Origin: Sapria himalayana
Lineage: Eukaryota; Streptophyta; Magnoliopsida; Malpighiales; Rafflesiaceae
NCBI GenBank assembly: GCA_029783825.1
Contig: JAREIK010002442.1
Location: 1 to 64,000 of the forward strand
Length of the DNA: 64,000 nucleotides
Direction of reading: 5' to 3'
Position 1 is the stretch's first letter. Each line of letters begins with the position of its first letter. The notes beneath the pieces are model-generated. The model did no database searches. It was not told the DNA's origin and was given only the letters and a program-made list of their open reading frames with translations. The position numbers and the translations under genes are program-made. Below are positions 1-11,093 of this stretch, in pieces.

Positions 1-841
1 TCCTTTATTTTATATTCTTTATTTATGGACAAAATCAGAATACCATTGAGTAGCTTTGCTCTCCCACAATTAACTTTATCTTTCCATCAAATTTGAGTGC
101 CCATGTGCATGATTCTTATATAGAAAAATCACAAAAAATTTATATTAACAACAAGAACATAATTATTTACTCCTTGAATAATAACCAACATAATAGTTAA
201 GTAATTAGATAATTAATTTTCAATGCATTTGTTTTGTTATTTTTACCTGAAAGTCATTAAAATAAGACTCTTTTGTCGATTCAGAAACTTTCTTCCAGGA
301 GAATGCTTTAGAATCCGCCATTTCCTTGAAAGACTTTGTAATTATAGTCGAATGCTGTGAGATGGAATAAAACTGTATAATCAAATAAATAACATTGAAA
401 ACAAGCAAATCATAACAATATAAAAAAATCACTAAGTAACATCAAATTTTTTTTTCAAGTTATATTTACATATTTCTTTTACCTACAATCGACAATCTCA
501 ATTACTAACTTTATACTGACAGCAGAGGAAACACGACATTTGATGATGTCATTGGTTTTGTAAATGGGAGAACTATCGGTGTAAAATGTGATGTAGAAGA
601 GAGATGGATCAAAAGTGAGTGCAGGAAGCACAATGAGTGGTGGGCCTATATGTTATAAAGGTGATAATAGAGGTCTCAATGATGGTGATGGTGATATAAG
701 AGATGTTGATTGTGATGTTGAAGAATGGATATGGTGGGTATGAGATGATACTGATTTTACAACATGATTTAACATACTAGATGAATTTGGTTCATTTCTA
801 CGTCCACGTCTACCTCTACCACGACTGAGTCCTTAGGCCAT
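1..841 (-). pseudogene. CACTA second gene (TNPA / Transposase_24-like), broken, runs off window
   Basis: The frame opens with ATG at 841 on the minus strand, directly after a splice-acceptor-like tacag, and begins with a Gly/Arg-rich stretch (GRGRRGRR). This is the usual start of the second gene of plant CACTA elements. Farther on, at about 360-240, it reads IITKSFKEM then SWKKVSEST, matching the Ptta/En/Spm Transposase_24 pattern (a conserved WKKVP-like block). The third codon is already a stop and the reading frame is interrupted by further stops and intron-like AT-rich stretches, so it is dead. In intact elements this protein binds subterminal repeats and assists excision. It follows the TNP2-like pseudogene at 970-4593 in the same orientation, as expected for one element. 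The right end of the element lies left of this window. The family call is solid; exon borders are not resolved. Confidence 0.6.
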
Positions 842-969
842 CTACTGTACAAAATAAGACATAGAAAAAATAATACAGATATGATGAACAAGCATGCATT
901 TTAGAATAAAACATACCAATAGATTTCAACAAAATATAGTACTCTTTGATTGTTTATATTATAATAAAA

Positions 970-3900
970 TTATAATAGTTTAATTATCGCATTACTATCA
1001 TCCTCCAAAAGATCTTCTGATATTTCGTCTGATTCCGATAGAAGTTCGAACTCATCTTCAGATAGAAATTGATCATCTTCAATTTTTATTAGACCATCAT
1101 TTGAGTCACATAAATTTTCTGGTTCTTCATCTACATGCACAGGCTCAATATTATTTATGTCATCTTCCTTGAATGTTGGTGCAATATGTAAGTCTGTACT
1201 TCTTTGTTGAGATGTTGGTACTTCAAAATTGATCGAGCTTTGATTTTGCAAATCACCCACCAATTACTCTTATCACGAGATAAACTCGGATATGTACAAT
1301 AATATACTTGAGCGGCTTGAACTACCATAATAAATGGCTCATATCAATTATATCTACGTTTATGGTTAACATCAACTAGCTTATAATCCGAATGAATCTT
1401 AGTGCCCACATTTCATATAGGATCAAACCACTCACACTTTAATAATACAATCATATTATTTTCGAGTCAAGGATACTCCAACTCAATAACTTCTTTGAGT
1501 TGATCATAATAATCAATCTCATTGCACTATAAGTGAGCTTTAAATGCATACACCACTATTTATTGTAGTTTAGAAGAACCATGCCCAATTGTGTGAAATT
1601 CATATCCATTGACAAAATACCCAGGATAGTTGTCACATATCTAAACGGGCCATTACATAGATTCCGAATGAAAATATTTGAATCTCCATTTGAAGGATCA
1701 ATTTCCTATGACATAAATTAAAAAAAATGATATTAACAAAAAAATATTAATTAATTAAATAATTTAAAAATTTAAAACTTAATAATTCTCACATAATTTT
1801 TGAACAATTCGTAAATTTAGTTTCTAGCATATAATCGACATCATTGCTAGAAATTGCTGGTTACCTTTTTTTTACTACTCAACATAAATACTACACAAAT
1901 ATAAAAAGAGAGAAAAAAGTATATTAAATTTTAATAATTCCTTTAAAAGATAAAATTAAAATATGATTAAACCTGCAACGATTTTGGGTATACATACAAT
2001 ATATGGTGCAATATCTTCATAATATAGTAAAACATAACTCCGGATTACTTTGTACTCTTCATCTGTAATACATCTTTTCATTACTCTTTCAAATGCTCTT
2101 CCAGGGTGCTTGAAGATAGATAGTTTGTCCACAGAATCATCTTTTACCATCACATGACCTTCATCATTCCAGGTACATTTCTATTCTTAGGATTGACATG
2201 ATCCTCAAAATAATAAAACAAAATGATGATGTTTCTTCTACTAAATATGCATTGCAAATTGAACCTTCAACTTTTGCCTTGTTTTAACATTCAATTTCAA
2301 TTAACGAAGATACCTACAACCACAATATTAGGTTTCAATTATATTAAATTACAATATTACTTTATGTATGAAATAATAAAACACATCAAATTATATGTAT
2401 TTACCTCTCAAAATACATCCACATATTGCACTGGCCATACTATTCTTGCTTCATATGCCAAATGGATTGGTAAATGCACTATTGAGTCAAAAAAACCCAG
2501 TGGGAATATCCATTCAAGCTTACAAATAATAAGTGGAATGTCATTCTCCAGCCTCACCATGTCGTCTATTTTGATTGTGGTTGCAGATAGCTATTTGAAA
2601 AACTCACTATGTTCTATAAGGACCTTCCAAAACTTAGGGGAAGTAATTCATGGAATACAATTAGTATTAATCTCTGCATAAATACATGACAGTCATGACT
2701 TTTCATTTCAAATAACTTAAGATTCTTCATATCCACGCATCTACCAATATTTGACACATATCCATCAGGGAATTTCAAATTTTAACCCATTCACATAATA
2801 TATGTATTGCCTTCTTAAAAAGTGTGTAGCAAGCTTTAGAAACTTTTCCTGTTGCCTGATTCAGTTTCAATTCAGGATGCCGATAGTAATCATTCAGCTC
2901 ATGTCTTGAATATAAAGTGTCTTTTGTTTTTCCATCTACATTAAGGATAGTGTTGTAAACATTGTCATACACTTTTTTTCAATATACATTACATCTATGT
3001 TATGATGAATTAAAATGGACTTCCAATAGGGCAAATCCAAAAATATACTACGTTTCCTCCAGGCAAATATTTTGCCTATTGGTCCATTACTTCGAGTAGC
3101 ATCCTTTTCAGTTACCTTCTTCAAACCCAAACTTTGAATCTCTATCATAATATCATCTTCTAAACGAACTGCTGGTGCAACTATCACCAGTTTTATTTTT
3201 TCAAAATGCAGTTTTATTTCTTCGAAATGGATGATTCGTAGGTAGAAACTTATGATGGTTATCAAATCATGACTTTTTACCACTAATTTGAGGTTAAATG
3301 TATCAGAATTTGTCATGCAATATGGGCATGTGAATCGTCTACAGTACTCCAGCCAAACAAAATTGATAAGTAGGAAAGTGACTTACCATCCACATAAGGG
3401 GTGCCAGCATAATAAAATTTTCTTCTTTGAGATATCATATGTATTCACACCAACATCCCACAAATGATTTAACTCTGCAATAAGAGGCTGTAAGAAAACA
3501 TCCAGCATGTCTTTCAGTTTTTTGGCCTTGGAACCAAGATTGACAAAAACATATATTGCTCCTTCATACACAACCACGGAGGCAAGTTATAATGTGTCAT
3601 GATCACTTCATTCTGAATACTGTTGTCCAGATTGCCTAAATGGTTGAAATCTATCAGTGTAGAGATCCAATCTCATATTTTGACTTTCAGTGGAAAATCT
3701 TGATGTATATGATTAAAATTCTTCCAAGCAAGTGAATATGATGGATGATGCATTACCCCTTCTTCAACCTCATGTTCAGAATGCCACTCATATCATTTGC
3801 TGTAGCATTTGATGCATATAATCTATGTAATCGAGGAATTAATAAAAAATAATACATTTTAAATGCAACTTTAAATTTTTGTCGCGTATGCACAACACGA

Positions 3901-4593
3901 AATACCTTCTTAAATCAAGAATCACAAACATTATAGCTAATTAAATCAATCACTACCCCAATATAACATACATCTATTGAAACAACAATCAATTTTTTTC
4001 ACTGGCAGACCCAATCCTCGTAGTAACTTCTTAGTGTTGTATAAGTTGTTAGTGATGAAATTATTATCCGAATAATCTTCTTCATCAGTTTTGTCACGTG
4101 ATCAAATTATTTCTCAGACATATGATTTTTGACTTAATGCTCATAAGTCGATCCACAAGTGACAATTGTGAATGTATTTTACAACCAGGCCACAACTTTG
4201 TATCCACAACATTAAACATTTCATAAAATTTCTGAGCTTCAGGATTAGGTGGTTGATCCATGTAATCCATATTGAAGGCAGCATTGGTAGCTTCCGTGAT
4301 CATTCTATGGTATGTGTTTGATGATTCTTCAGCACAAGCAAATGATTCAGTAACCTCATTTTGGTCAATGTTCAGAGCCATTGTACTTTTTCCATGATAA
4401 ATCCAAACAAAATAATTTGGAAAAAAACCATATTTAGTCAAATGTTATCTTAAAGTGTTTGCATCACTAAAAGGGATATTTTGGCACTTGCGATGATTAA
4501 ATGGACACTTAATTTTTTCTCTATCCACTCAAAAAATCTTTATTCAAATTTATTCATAAACCTACTCTACATCCACTGACGATCTAAACCCAT
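970..4593 (-). pseudogene. TNP2-like CACTA transposase, multi-exon, heavily mutated
   Basis: Read on the minus strand, this is a CACTA (En/Spm) transposase in the usual domain order. An N-terminal transposase-associated domain starts at the ATG at 4593 (MGLDRQWM) and runs to about 4380. The TNP2 core follows, including GVMHHPSYSLAWKNFNHIH near 3760-3700, FLQPLIAELNHLWDVGVNTY near 3500-3440 and SIFLDLPYWKSILI near 3040-3000. A DUF4218-like part at about 2970-2430 includes KLEWIFPLGFFDS and HLPIHLAYEAR. A DUF4216-like part lies at about 2160-1380, and an acidic C-terminus (SEDEFELLSESDEISEDLLE) at 1263-970. Stops and frameshifts separate the pieces, so no active protein is possible. Intact family members cut and paste the element in the nucleus. 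The same protein, with clear nucleotide similarity, lies in opposite orientation at 44747-48268. An apparent plus-strand frame at 2223-2681 is only its antisense. Confidence 0.85.
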
Positions 4594-4884
4594 TTTGCCC
4601 TATTTTATTTTCAAAAAATAATGCTCAATAATTATTTTGAATTAAACATTTTATTACTTCAAAATATACTAATAATTAAATAAAATTACTTATAGATGAA
4701 TATTTAAAAATTAAATATTGTGAATATAAAGACAATATGTTTGTAGAATCTACATGAATAGATAAAGCAATATTTAGCACGATAAAGATTAATAGAGATC
4801 ATGGTAATACTAGATAAAAGGAGCAAAATACGACAATGCACAAGAAAGGAAAGCAAAAAAGAAAGACATTTAAAGTTTGAAGGA
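4594..4884. other. AT-rich stretch without a recognisable gene
   Basis: This lies upstream of the transposase start on the minus strand and would hold its 5' leader or intron. I see no CACTA terminal repeat, coding segment or other feature here. Confidence 0.4.
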
Positions 4885-5165
4885 GGAGATGGGGAGGAGA
4901 GAGAGAGAGAAGTGGAATGAGAGAGAAGGGTAGAGAAATGGAGAGATGGGGAGAGAGAGAGAGCAAGGGGAGAGGGAAGAAAGAGAGAGAGAGGGGGAGA
5001 AAGAGTGAGAAATGGCAAAAGGAGAGAGGGAGAGTGAGAGTGAGAGAGAGAGAGAACAAGCAAAAGGAGAGCGAGAAAGAAAATAACAAGAGAGAGTGTG
5101 TGTGACATAGAAAGAAAAAGAAAGAGTAACACAGAAAAATTAGAGAGGGAGAGAAAACAGAAATG
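4885..5165. repeat. Imperfect polypurine (GA)n tract
   Basis: The plus strand is almost wholly purine: gagagaga runs are interrupted by ggg, aaag and single t bases for about 280 bp. All frames are open only because the tract lacks T-initiated stops. The Ser/Leu-rich and Glu/Arg-rich translations are artefacts. Such tracts can bind GAGA-type (BBR/BPC) factors in plants, but nothing here shows that this one does. The downstream part, to about 5390, is unremarkable unique sequence. Confidence 0.85.
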
Positions 5166-6109
5166 CAGTGTTAGAATGAGAAATTACATAAAAGTAAAAA
5201 AAATTTCTTCTGTACAAACCTATCAAATATTACATCTTTTGTCATACATAAGTTCATTATGGCCTAAGACCCAAGCGATGAGATTATGTAAGAGTACGAC
5301 CCTTATTTATTATACCATATATGAGCCTGACCAACGGACACTCTCATGCTATGTGCTTACAAATTGTTGATATTATATCCTTTGCTATTTAATTTCAAGT
5401 TAATACAACAAATTTGTATTATCCCATATCTAATTATATGTTAGTATACATATAGTAAATGTAGGTATAAATAGTTACATATAGTAAATGTAGGTATAAA
5501 TAGTTACATATAGTTAACATATAGTTATATATATATTTATGCATACAAGTAGTTATAAGTAGATATACATAAATGTATAAAAAGTTACAAACATTATATT
5601 ACATATATGTATACATAATTAAAAATAATGTATACAAAGTAGTTATAAAAAATTATATAGATTTACATATATGTATACATAATTAAAAATAAAGTTATAT
5701 TTATATATAGAGTTATTTATAGTTATACAAATATTATATATAGTTATACACATATAGTTAAACATTATGTTGTATGTTTGTATACATATAATTAATATAA
5801 TTACATGTGGTTATACATATAGTTATAGGTATAGTTAAATTTATATTTATACATGTATATATTTTTTCATATAATTTCATATATTTATACATATAGTTAT
5901 GTATAGGTATGAATATACGAAATACATTTTTTATACTAATATATAAACATGTATATTAAATATATTTTTAATTATATATTTAAATATAGTTATGTATAAA
6001 GTTTTTATTGTTATACATATAGTAAGATAGAATTATTTATATTTATTTTATTATAAATATAATATTTATAGTTGTAAAAAATTATATCATTATTATTATA
6101 TATATATAG

Positions 6110-6142
<33 letters not shown>

Positions 6143-7134
6143 TAGTTATATTTTGTTATACATCAATATATACTAAGTTAGAAAAAATATATAGATTTAC
6201 ATATATGTAATATATATATATATTATATTAAAAATATAGAAATATTTAATTATATAAAGTTTTATTTAGTTGTACAAATATTTATATATTTTAAACATAA
6301 AATTAAACATTATGTTGTATGTTATTATACATGTAATTATAAATATAGTTACATGTGGTTATACTTATATTTATACATGTAGGTATATATATTTTTCATA
6401 TAATTTATACATATAGTTATGTATTGGTATAGATATAGTAAAATACATTTTTATATACTAATATATACAAATGCATTTTAAATATAAGTTGCAAATTATA
6501 TTTTGATATAGTTATATACAGTTTAACAATTATACATATAATAAGACATAATTATTTATAGTTATGTTATAATATAGTATATATAGCTATAATGATTTTT
6601 ATATAGTTAAATATATAGTTATATAGATATATTCATAAAAATAGTTATACATAATATATAAAGTTATAAACAAATATGATTTACATATATGTATTCATAG
6701 TTACAAATATAGTTATATTTAATTATATAGTGTTACATAGTAATACATATATTTATATTAGTTATACACATGTAGTTAAACATAATGTTGTGTTATTATA
6801 CATATAATTATAAATATAATTAATTATGGTGATACATATAATTACACATATATATACTTATTTTACATGTTGGTATATATCTTTTTTATATAATTTTATA
6901 TATGTATACATATAGTTATCTATAGGTATACATATTGTAAAATACATTTTAAATATAGTAAATGTGGTCTTGTATATGGTAAAATACCTATTTTTATATA
7001 TTTATATATGGTAACATACATATTATATATGTTATTATATAAAAATGTATATTATATTGTTGTTAATTATATTTTTAAATATAGTTATGTATAATATTTT
7101 ATAGTTACATATAGTCAAAGATAATTATTTTAGT

Positions 7135-7151
7135 TATATGTTCTTATACCT
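7135..7151. repeat. Target-site duplication, left copy (17 bp)
   Basis: The sequence tatatgttcttatacct is identical at 7135-7151 and 7912-7928 and immediately flanks the ARF-derived insertion. The length fits target-primed (LINE-mediated) insertion. Confidence 0.75.
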
Positions 7152-7911
7152 TTGGGATCCAATGGCAAAACAGAAAAAAACAAGTTTGACTTATAATAGA
7201 TCAGAACAAAGTAAATGCGGTCTTATATTTCAGACATGTAATATATATAAATACAATTTGAATCCCCCTAGAAACAGATTATGTCATCCACATAACAAAA
7301 CAAAACTCAAGAAAATAGGTAAAGATTTAGTCCACATCTAGATATGTCGACAAAGTTTGTCTCATCCTGCTAAAATTGTTTATTACTTGCTGGCAATATA
7401 ATTGGAAAGCTAATCAAGACCCTCGTAGAGGCCCTCGCCAGAGGTAGCACAGATGCTCTGAATGTGCCAATGGCATTGGCAAAGAGAGTGAAGTCCTAGC
7501 TTGTCAATAATTTCAGCTGCATTCATCTCATTGGGACGATCTTGCTTATTGGCGAACACGAGCAAAACTACATCTCGAAGCTTTTCCTCCTTTAGCATCC
7601 TATGAACTCTTCTCTAGCTTCATCAACTCGATCTCTGTCATTGCTGTCCACCACAATTGTAGGAATTGTGGTGACAATTTAACCAATTTTCAACTTATAC
7701 AGAAGTTTTCTAACCGCCAGCATCAAGACCTAGCATCAAAATCCTCATCTCCTTGTTGGCAAACACCTGCTGAACAGCATTGTGAACATAAACCCCATTT
7801 CTTCCACTAAATCTCAATCCCTTTGTCAATGGCTGTAGAGAGATCTAATGAGAAAAAGAAATAGAATCAATAGACCTCAAGAGATAGTCACTAGAGAGGG
7901 AGGTCAACCTC
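7152..7911 (-). pseudogene. ADP-ribosylation factor (ARF1-like) retropseudogene
   Basis: ARF proteins are small Ras-like GTPases that recruit vesicle coats at the Golgi. On the minus strand the copy starts at the ATG at 7798 (MGFMFTMLFSR) and ends near 7383. Other matches include EMRILM-like and LYKLKIG*IVTTIPTI segments, then [16 protein letters not shown], then [20 protein letters not shown] with [20 protein letters not shown] and GEGLYEGLD. The NKQD guanine-binding motif is present. The segment normally lying between TIPTI and VVDSNDRDRV, which includes the WDVGGQ switch 2 motif, is deleted. Frameshifts and stops occur, including one in place of Trp after YEGLD. No introns are evident, and sequence outside the coding part probably represents UTRs. 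The 17-bp flanking duplication shows how it arrived. A clear poly-A tail is not seen. It is non-functional. Confidence 0.85.
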
Positions 7912-7928
7912 TATATGTTCTTATACCT
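7912..7928. repeat. Target-site duplication, right copy (17 bp)
   Basis: This is an exact match to 7135-7151. The interrupted AT-rich array resumes directly afterwards. Confidence 0.75.
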
Positions 7929-8431
7929 ATAGTATATCTAAATAAAAAAAAGTTTATATAGTTAAACATAATTATAAATAGATATATCATACAAGTAGTT
8001 ATAAGTAGTTATATATAATATACAAAGTTATAAATAAATATAGATTTAATTAAATGAATACATATATGTATACATAGATATAATATAGTTATATTTAATT
8101 ATAGAGTATTACATAGTTATACAAATATTTATATATAGTTATACACATATAGTTATAAATTTTCATGTGGTTAAAGATATAGTTTATATACTTATACATA
8201 TAGTAAAATACAAATATTATAGTTATATATTATAATACATATGATATTTTGTTAAAATATAGTTATATAGAATCTCATATAGTTTAAAATATTATATAGT
8301 TAAAAAAATAGTTATATATAGTTATTAATATAGTTATAAAAATAGTTACATATTACAAATATAGTTAAATATAATATGAAGAGTTTTATATTGGTATACA
8401 AATAATTATAAATAGTTATAATATATTATGA

Positions 8432-8800
8432 TAACAACACACTCTTAATTGCCCAATTAAATTACACCACTATAGAGAAAGAACTTGTATCAATAATCTT
8501 CTCTTTTGGTAAGTTAATATCATATTTAGTGGGAACTAAAGTCATAGTATATACTAATTATTCTATAATCAAATATCTCATAGAAAAGAAAGATGTCAGG
8601 CCTAGATTGATTTGATGGATTTTACTATTACAATAGTTTAACTAGAGATATTAGATAAGAAATGTACATATAATCAAAATTAAAAATAGCTTATCATGAC
8701 TAGAAAAGAAGATAGTAGAGTATTTGAAGAAGATATTAAATCAATTTTTTTAGTTGAACTAATTATAGCATTGAATGGAAATGTAATTCCATGGTATGTA
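8432..8800 (+). pseudogene. Ty3/gypsy retrotransposon RNase H fragment
   Basis: The plus strand reads [19 protein letters not shown], then [20 protein letters not shown], then [15 protein letters not shown]. This is the end of the reverse-transcriptase/RNase H region of plant gypsy elements (typical form: NYTTTEKELLAVVFAFDKFR, with the Tyr-Thr-Asp catalytic region here changed to Tyr-Thr-Asn). After a frameshift it continues as EDSRVFEEDIKSIF and NVIPWY, resembling the linker before integrase (typical PWYADIVNYL). Several stops are present, so it is dead. No LTRs were found nearby. It starts abruptly at the end of the AT-rich array. Confidence 0.75.
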
Positions 8801-9055
8801 GTATTGAATGAACCTTATCATTGCATATAGTTCTCTGATCAAAATTTTAGGCAAGGTGTTATAGATGGGAGATTAGTAGTATCTTACAATAAAGTGACTT
8901 TTTCCTCCCGTCTCATGAATTTGTGGAACATGTTAATATTTATGTGCTCAATTTTTTTCTCAAAATTATGAAATACATAGCTAATTAAACAGTGTTATTA
9001 TTAGACAGATATCTAAATAGTAAAGCATCATCACCCACCATATTTTTATTATTAA
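8801..9055. other. Spacer without recognisable feature
   Basis: Unique AT-rich sequence. Nothing could be supported here. Confidence 0.3.
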
Positions 9056-9418
9056 TGGTGTGGTGGTAGTGGCGGTAGCGGTAGTAGCGGCACAATAGTA
9101 GTGGCAGTAGCAGTAGTAGCAGAGGTAGCACCGGCGGTAGTGACAGTGGTAGCAGTGACAATGGCAGTGGTAGCAATAGTGGCAGCAGCAATGGTAAGAG
9201 CTATAGTAGTGGTAGTAACGGCGACAGTGGCGGTAGTAGTGGTAATAGCGGTGGCAGTGGCAGCGGCGACAATGGTAGCGGCAACGGTGGTAATGGCAGC
9301 TACAATGGCAGCAATGATAGTAGTGGCAGGAGCAGCAGCTGTAGCGGTAGACAACGGGAGCAGTGTATGGAGTGGCAGGGGCAATGGTAGTAGCAGCAAC
9401 AACAACAACAACAACAAA
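9056..9418. repeat. Degenerate trinucleotide block (GGT/AGT/GGC/AGC/AAC)
   Basis: About 360 bp is built from three-base units of the form (R)GY such as ggt, agt, ggc and agc, ending in a pure (aac)n run near 9398-9417. It is strongly G-rich compared with its surroundings. Open frames on both strands (Ala/Val-rich on plus, Pro/Leu/Ala/Thr-rich on minus) come from the repeat. It may derive from a Gly/Ser-coding repeat, but no flanking coding context supports this. Confidence 0.8.
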
Positions 9419-9422
9419 TATG

Positions 9423-9460
9423 ATATACGTACGTATATACTAAATATATACGTACGTATA
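9423..9460. repeat. Near-perfect palindrome with tacgtacgta arms
   Basis: Two copies of atacgtacgtata face each other around a short taaa-like centre and can form a hairpin or cruciform. More tgtacatatata motifs follow up to about 9600. This may be the decayed end of a small inverted-repeat element. Confidence 0.5.
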
Positions 9461-9779
9461 ATACTACAATATTTTATGTACATATATATGAGTATATTTG
9501 TACTCGGTATAAATGTACACATAATACTGTAGTTTGTATGTACATATACTACAGCAATATATGTACGAGTGAAATGCTATTATATATTTACATATATATA
9601 GTAGTATTATATATTTATCAAAACATAATTTTTTTATTGTGATTTGATTGAGTTGTTTAAATTTCTATAGATATGGTACCGTATTATTCTCCATACAAAG
9701 CTTGTATAAGTGATGGGATTTTTCACTAGACATGATGTGTCGTGACTCTGACAACTTTGTCGCAGTAAAAAATGGTGAT

Positions 9780-10536
9780 CGAAGGAGTAGAGGGTGAGAA
9801 AGCAATGTCAATGAATGGATAGATTATACTTTATGCACTGTCGGTAGATACATTGATGAATAAGATGTAATAAAATTTAATTATTTTTTTATTTAATTAT
9901 GTAAAATATTGTAATAGAATATGTTATTAAATGATTTTATTTGTGTTAATTAAAAATTATCATTTATAGTTTCTATTTTTTATTCAATTTAATATAAAAA
10001 TATTAAATTATTTAATCAAAAAATTTTAAATTAAATAAATTTGAAAATAGTTTTGAAATTAAAATAGCTAGAGAAAATTCCCTATCTAATTTAGCTAGGG
10101 AAAAATCCCATGCTAAATTTGAGGGAAAAATTCCTAGCTGAATTAGCTAGAGAATTTTTTTTAGCTAATTTAGCTAGGGATATCTTTATTTTAGCAAAGG
10201 ATTTTCCGGCACTAATTTATTTAGCTAGGGACTATTTCCATCGCTATTATTTTGCGATGAGCATTTTAACTTGTGAATACTTCATCATTATATCCATTTA
10301 GCAATGGAAAATCTCATTTATCTTGCTAATTTAGCTAGAAAATTATTTTTTTTAGCTAGGGATTTTTCGTCACTAAATTTTAGCTAGGGACACTTTCCCT
10401 CTCTAAATTTTAGCAACGAGAACTTTAGATAGGGAATTGATATGTTGTTAACCCATCTTTATATCCCATTTTGTGATGAAAAATGCCCATTTAGCTAGGG
10501 AATTGTCCCTAGCTATATGGGATTTTTCTTGTAGTG
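9780..10536 (+). mobile_element. CACTA element A: right terminal region and TIR
   Basis: The block ends at 10536 with gatttttcttgtagtg, the reverse complement of the CACTACAAGAAAA terminal inverted repeat. Inside, between about 10065 and 10510, the subterminal motif ttagctaggga / tccctagctaa occurs many times in both orientations. Such clusters are the known binding sites of the second CACTA protein. The stretch from 9780 to 10070 is similar to the reverse complement of about 51060-51300 (for example gatagattatactttatgcactg against gatagattatactttgtgcactg), so A and D belong to one family. The left end of A was not found. Directly after the TIR the sequence changes to transposase coding sequence of element B, so A appears inserted into B. 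Confidence 0.8.
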
Positions 10537-10980
10537 AGGAATCTGGATGAACAAATTCCTGTTATCTTATGCAATCTTGAAAAAATATTTCCTCCTAGTT
10601 TATCTGACTGAATGGAATATCTTCCAGTGCTTTTGGCTTATTAAGTCAGGATTGCTGGTCCTGTCCATTATAATTAGATGTATCCTCTAGAAAGATAATA
10701 TTAATTCACTAATAAATTCTTTTCTAATATATGGTATCTAACATACTATTAATATACTGCAGCTCATCTATATTTCCTAATAAATTTTACTGAGGTTCAA
10801 CCATGTTGGTATTGTTGTTATAATCGAAGATGTGGTGGGGGATGAAGACATCGTTTAGTCACATCTTTTGAGATTGATACTTGTGGAGATGTAGATGTTG
10901 ATGAAAATTTAATTTATTATGAGGAAGAAACGAGTGATGAAGAGGAGTTTGAAAATCATGTTACTACATATGAAGAATAA
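10537..10980 (+). pseudogene. CACTA element B: C-terminal part of TNP2-like transposase
   Basis: It starts in mid-domain immediately after element A: RNLDEQIPVILCNLEKIFPP, then MEYLPVLLAY, then RIAGPVHYN*MYPLE. This is the DUF4218-type region of CACTA transposases (typical KIFPPSFFDSMEHLPVHLAYEA...GPVHYRWMYPFER). At about 10880-10980 an acidic tail follows (DVDENLIYYEEETSDEEEFE), like the C-termini of the other two transposase copies. The N-terminal two-thirds is missing, separated by the insertion of A or lost. Stops are present. It belongs with the second gene at 11094. Confidence 0.75.
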
Positions 10981-11093
10981 CACAAACCAAATTTGGATAA
11001 TTCTGATGAGAATGAGTAGTCGATGTGTTTTATGTTATATTAATTATTAATCATTTTTGTTTAGTTTCATTGCCTTATGTATTTTTTATAGAT

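Larger units (their letters stand above)
5395..8430. repeat. AT-rich tandem array with about 0.5-kb higher-order period
   Basis: The region is built from variants of atatagttata. Longer landmarks recur in the same order. The block aaacattatgttgtatg starts at 5760 and 6305, and a diverged copy (aaacataatgttg) starts at 6778, giving spacings of 545 and 473 bp. Each is followed by an acatgtggttatac-type block, then an acatatagttatgtat block, then an agtaaaatacattt block. The segment acaagtagttataagtag at about 5546 recurs near 7985. At least three, probably four, degraded units are present. The ARF retropseudogene (7152-7911) splits one unit. No genes are visible in the array itself. The units are diverged enough that the array appears old. 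Confidence 0.7.

Noticed and set aside
2223..2681. 152-codon plus-strand open frame
   Set aside because: It is antisense to the DUF4218-like part of the minus-strand TNP2 pseudogene, which has clear family motifs.
4704..5132. 142-codon minus-strand frame rich in Leu and Ser
   Set aside because: It reads the complement of the GA tract; low complexity with no family resemblance.
9052..9532. Overlapping Ala/Val/Thr-rich frames on both strands
   Set aside because: They arise from the trinucleotide block; no coding context.
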